Shown here: one piece after another, positions 20,636 through 22,113 of the stretch
Numbering within the stretch: position 1 is the stretch's first letter
Layout: every line of letters begins with the position of its first letter
From: Haplosporangium gracile
Taxonomy: Eukaryota > Mortierellomycota > Mortierellomycetes > Mortierellales > Mortierellaceae
NCBI GenBank assembly: GCA_015499985.1
Contig: JAAAUF010000163.1
Span: forward strand, 1-22,113
Reading direction: 5' to 3'
DNA: 22,113 bases
Notes under the pieces: generated by a model
What the model was told of the DNA's origin: nothing
The model's database searches: none
What the model saw: only the letters and a program-made list of their open reading frames with translations
Translations under genes and position numbers: made by a program

Positions 20636-21236
20636 TGTGTTCTCGTTATGCTTGTGTTGGGTTTCAACAGGTTTACAAAAGTTAAAAAAAAAAAAAAGTA
20701 GGGCGGGAGCATAAAAAAGGTTGGGCGATCCAAGCTCAGGGCAAATTTTTGTGGCTTGAGCGAATTAGTAGCGTCGTTGTCACCGCGCTTTTCCCCAACC
20801 GTGCGGTGGAAAAAGGCACGCCTGTGTATTATGCTTGATGGCGGCTTTTCCCCTCGTTCTATTTGAGAGGGTTACGGCTTTCTAGGAGAAGGGCATAGAG
20901 AATAAGTCTGTCTATTCCTTGCGCTGCCTTGCACCACCATTGCTTCCTGCTGTTTCCTTTTAGGGACAGACGAAGATCCAAAGAGGGGTGCCTGAGATCG
21001 CTATTTCGTTTACGAAGGTACACAAAGCTCAAACGACACCACCCTTAATCTCAGTCCTTTCCTTCGTGGGATCGAACCCATCTAAATGAAAGTTGCAAGG
21101 TCACCTTGGATAGCCTTTTATTTATGGTTAGACCTTCTCAGCTATGAAGGATTTGTTATTCAAAGCCTCTGTAATTGACAAGATCTAAAGAAAACTAGTA
21201 AAAATATCAGAAGGCGGTCAGAGCCCTGCCTTAGGC
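20636..21236. promoter_or_regulatory. Divergent promoter region between membrane-protein and BAG-type genes
   Basis: About 600 bp separate the two divergently oriented start codons. It contains two AGGGG/CCCCT pentamers (about 20,851 and 20,983) that resemble the yeast stress-response element, although this short motif is expected by chance. Two 7-bp inverted repeats (CTGAGAT/ATCTCAG at 20,992 and 21,048; ACGAAGG/CCTTCGT at 21,012 and 21,061) and an imperfect palindrome (21,067-21,080) lie here. I saw no clear heat-shock element array and no TATA box I trust. Confidence 0.5.
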
Positions 21237-22096
21237 ATGACCATCGTTTTTCCGGCTCTTCCATCAACCATCACCCGACTCCAGGACGACTTTCAAGCCT
21301 ACATTAGCCGTCCTCTAGCTATCGCCCCTACCAGGTACAAGCAGCAAATCTTGAAAGATGTACAGGACAGCGACATTCAAGATGAACACGACACTTACAA
21401 GGAACAATGCATGGTGTACAAGGCTTGCTTACCCCTGTGCGTGTCGGGAATCAATTTGGGAGAAACAGGATGTGAGTTGGGAACGCAGCATCATCTCATC
21501 ACCCATGTTCGACCTACTACAGGAACAAATACAATAAACAGGATTCACACATAGGAACGGCATTGCGGCCAAGCTCATCTTAACATTTTTGAGGAAGAGG
21601 AACCACCCCATATACAGTACTTAGAGATAAAGACTCGCGACCTCTTTTATTGCCTATGGAGTAATCTACGCTCAGCTCAATATCTAACAGCCGCCTTTTG
21701 CACAATTGCTCAAACCGCCCGTAGATCGCTCTCCCAGCCCCCTCAACCCCCGACAAAACTTCGCCCACCATTTCGTCGTTCCTCTCCTTCCTGTGGCGGT
21801 TAACGCCCGCCCTGCCCAAACGCCTCTTCCATGTCAATCACGAACAATACGACCCGGAAACACTCCTCCATATCCGTTGGAGCGGGGAGCGATACTTGAT
21901 TGACTTCGAGGGCAGAATCTTGGGTCAGGTGCAGTTGAAGGAATTGCGAGAGATCTGTCACGATCTGACAGGTGTTCCGTTGGGAGGGTTGAGTCTTTCG
22001 CATGCGGGGGCGATGATGAAGGATGATAATGCGCCCTTGTCATGTTTTGGGATCAAGCCAGGTACCAAGATTATTGTCCATGGTATCAAACCCACT
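21237..22096 (+). CDS. BAG-family co-chaperone, N-terminal part with ubiquitin-like domain (partial, runs off the window)
   Basis: Proposed exon 1 is 21237-21471 and exon 2 is 21738-22096. A GTAAGT donor at 22,097 shows that the gene continues past the window. Exon 2 encodes a beta-grasp ubiquitin-like domain at residues about 121-198: LLHIRWSGERYLIDF, then LKELREICHDLTGVPL, LSLSHAGAMMKDD and NAPLSCFGIKPGTKI. The KDDxAPLSxFGIKxGxKI signature is typical of the domain that precedes the BAG domain in BAG1-like proteins. Those proteins bind the Hsp70 ATPase domain and promote nucleotide release. The BAG domain itself would lie downstream and is not seen. The intron joining exons 1 and 2 is inferred from a GTGAGT donor, a CTAAC branch site at 21,684-21,688 and a CAG acceptor, with matching phase. 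Exon 1 codon use looks coding, but its assignment is less sure than exon 2. Confidence 0.7.
21472..21737 (+). other. Proposed first intron of the BAG-type gene
   Basis: A 266-nt interval from GTGAGT to CTCCCAG with CTAAC at 21,684-21,688. It is longer than the introns of the HSF-type gene. A TAG in the exon 2 frame at 21,722-21,724 blocks a longer exon 2. An acceptor ending at 21,724 is an alternative but would need a different, weaker donor. Confidence 0.5.
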
Positions 22097-22113
22097 GTAA
22101 GTTTTCGTCCTTT
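22097..22113 (+). other. Start of second intron of the BAG-type gene
   Basis: The consensus donor GTAAGT follows a complete ACT codon (phase 0) and the window ends 11 nt later. Confidence 0.75.

Noticed and set aside
21060..21130. tRNA gene on the minus strand suggested by GGTTCGATCCC
   Set aside because: The T stem does not pair properly around a 7-nt loop, and no acceptor, D or anticodon stems could be found. Kept only as a B-box-like observation.

Overview
This window looks like fungal nuclear DNA. The evidence is short introns (about 100-270 nt) with GTAAGT-like donors, CTAAC or TACTAAC branch sites and TAG/CAG acceptors, CT-rich gene-upstream sequence, and homopolymer-rich spacers. The protein style (HSF-type DNA-binding domain, Gln/His/Pro-rich disordered regions, BAG-type ubiquitin-like domain) suggests an early-diverging lineage such as Mucoromycota/Mortierellomycota. 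That placement is inference.

Layout. Positions 1 to about 15,190 hold no gene I can support. This is roughly 15 kb of low-complexity sequence: purine and pyrimidine tracts, microsatellites, and five homopolymer A/T runs of 16-26 nt. From about 8.3 kb onward the + strand is strongly pyrimidine-biased. It may be the promoter and long, possibly spliced, 5' leader of the first gene, but this is not proven.

Positions 15,230-18,999 (+) carry a seven-exon gene for a ~1017-residue HSF-family transcription factor. It has an acidic N-terminal region, a split HSF DNA-binding domain, a long His/Pro/Gly-rich disordered linker, a coiled coil, and a Pro/Gln-rich tail. Two consecutive exons inside the DNA-binding domain are each only 18 nt. 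Positions 19,409-20,635 (-) hold a convergent intronless gene for a 408-residue protein of unknown function, with a disordered acidic N-terminal part and three predicted membrane helices at the C-terminus. After a ~600-bp divergent spacer, position 21,237 (+) begins a gene running off the window. Its second exon encodes a ubiquitin-like domain typical of BAG-family Hsp70 co-chaperones.

How they may work together. An HSF-type regulator lies about 2 kb from a probable Hsp70 nucleotide-exchange co-chaperone, which fits a stress/proteostasis theme. Whether they are functionally linked cannot be told from sequence. No mobile element, rRNA, tRNA or CRISPR array was found.
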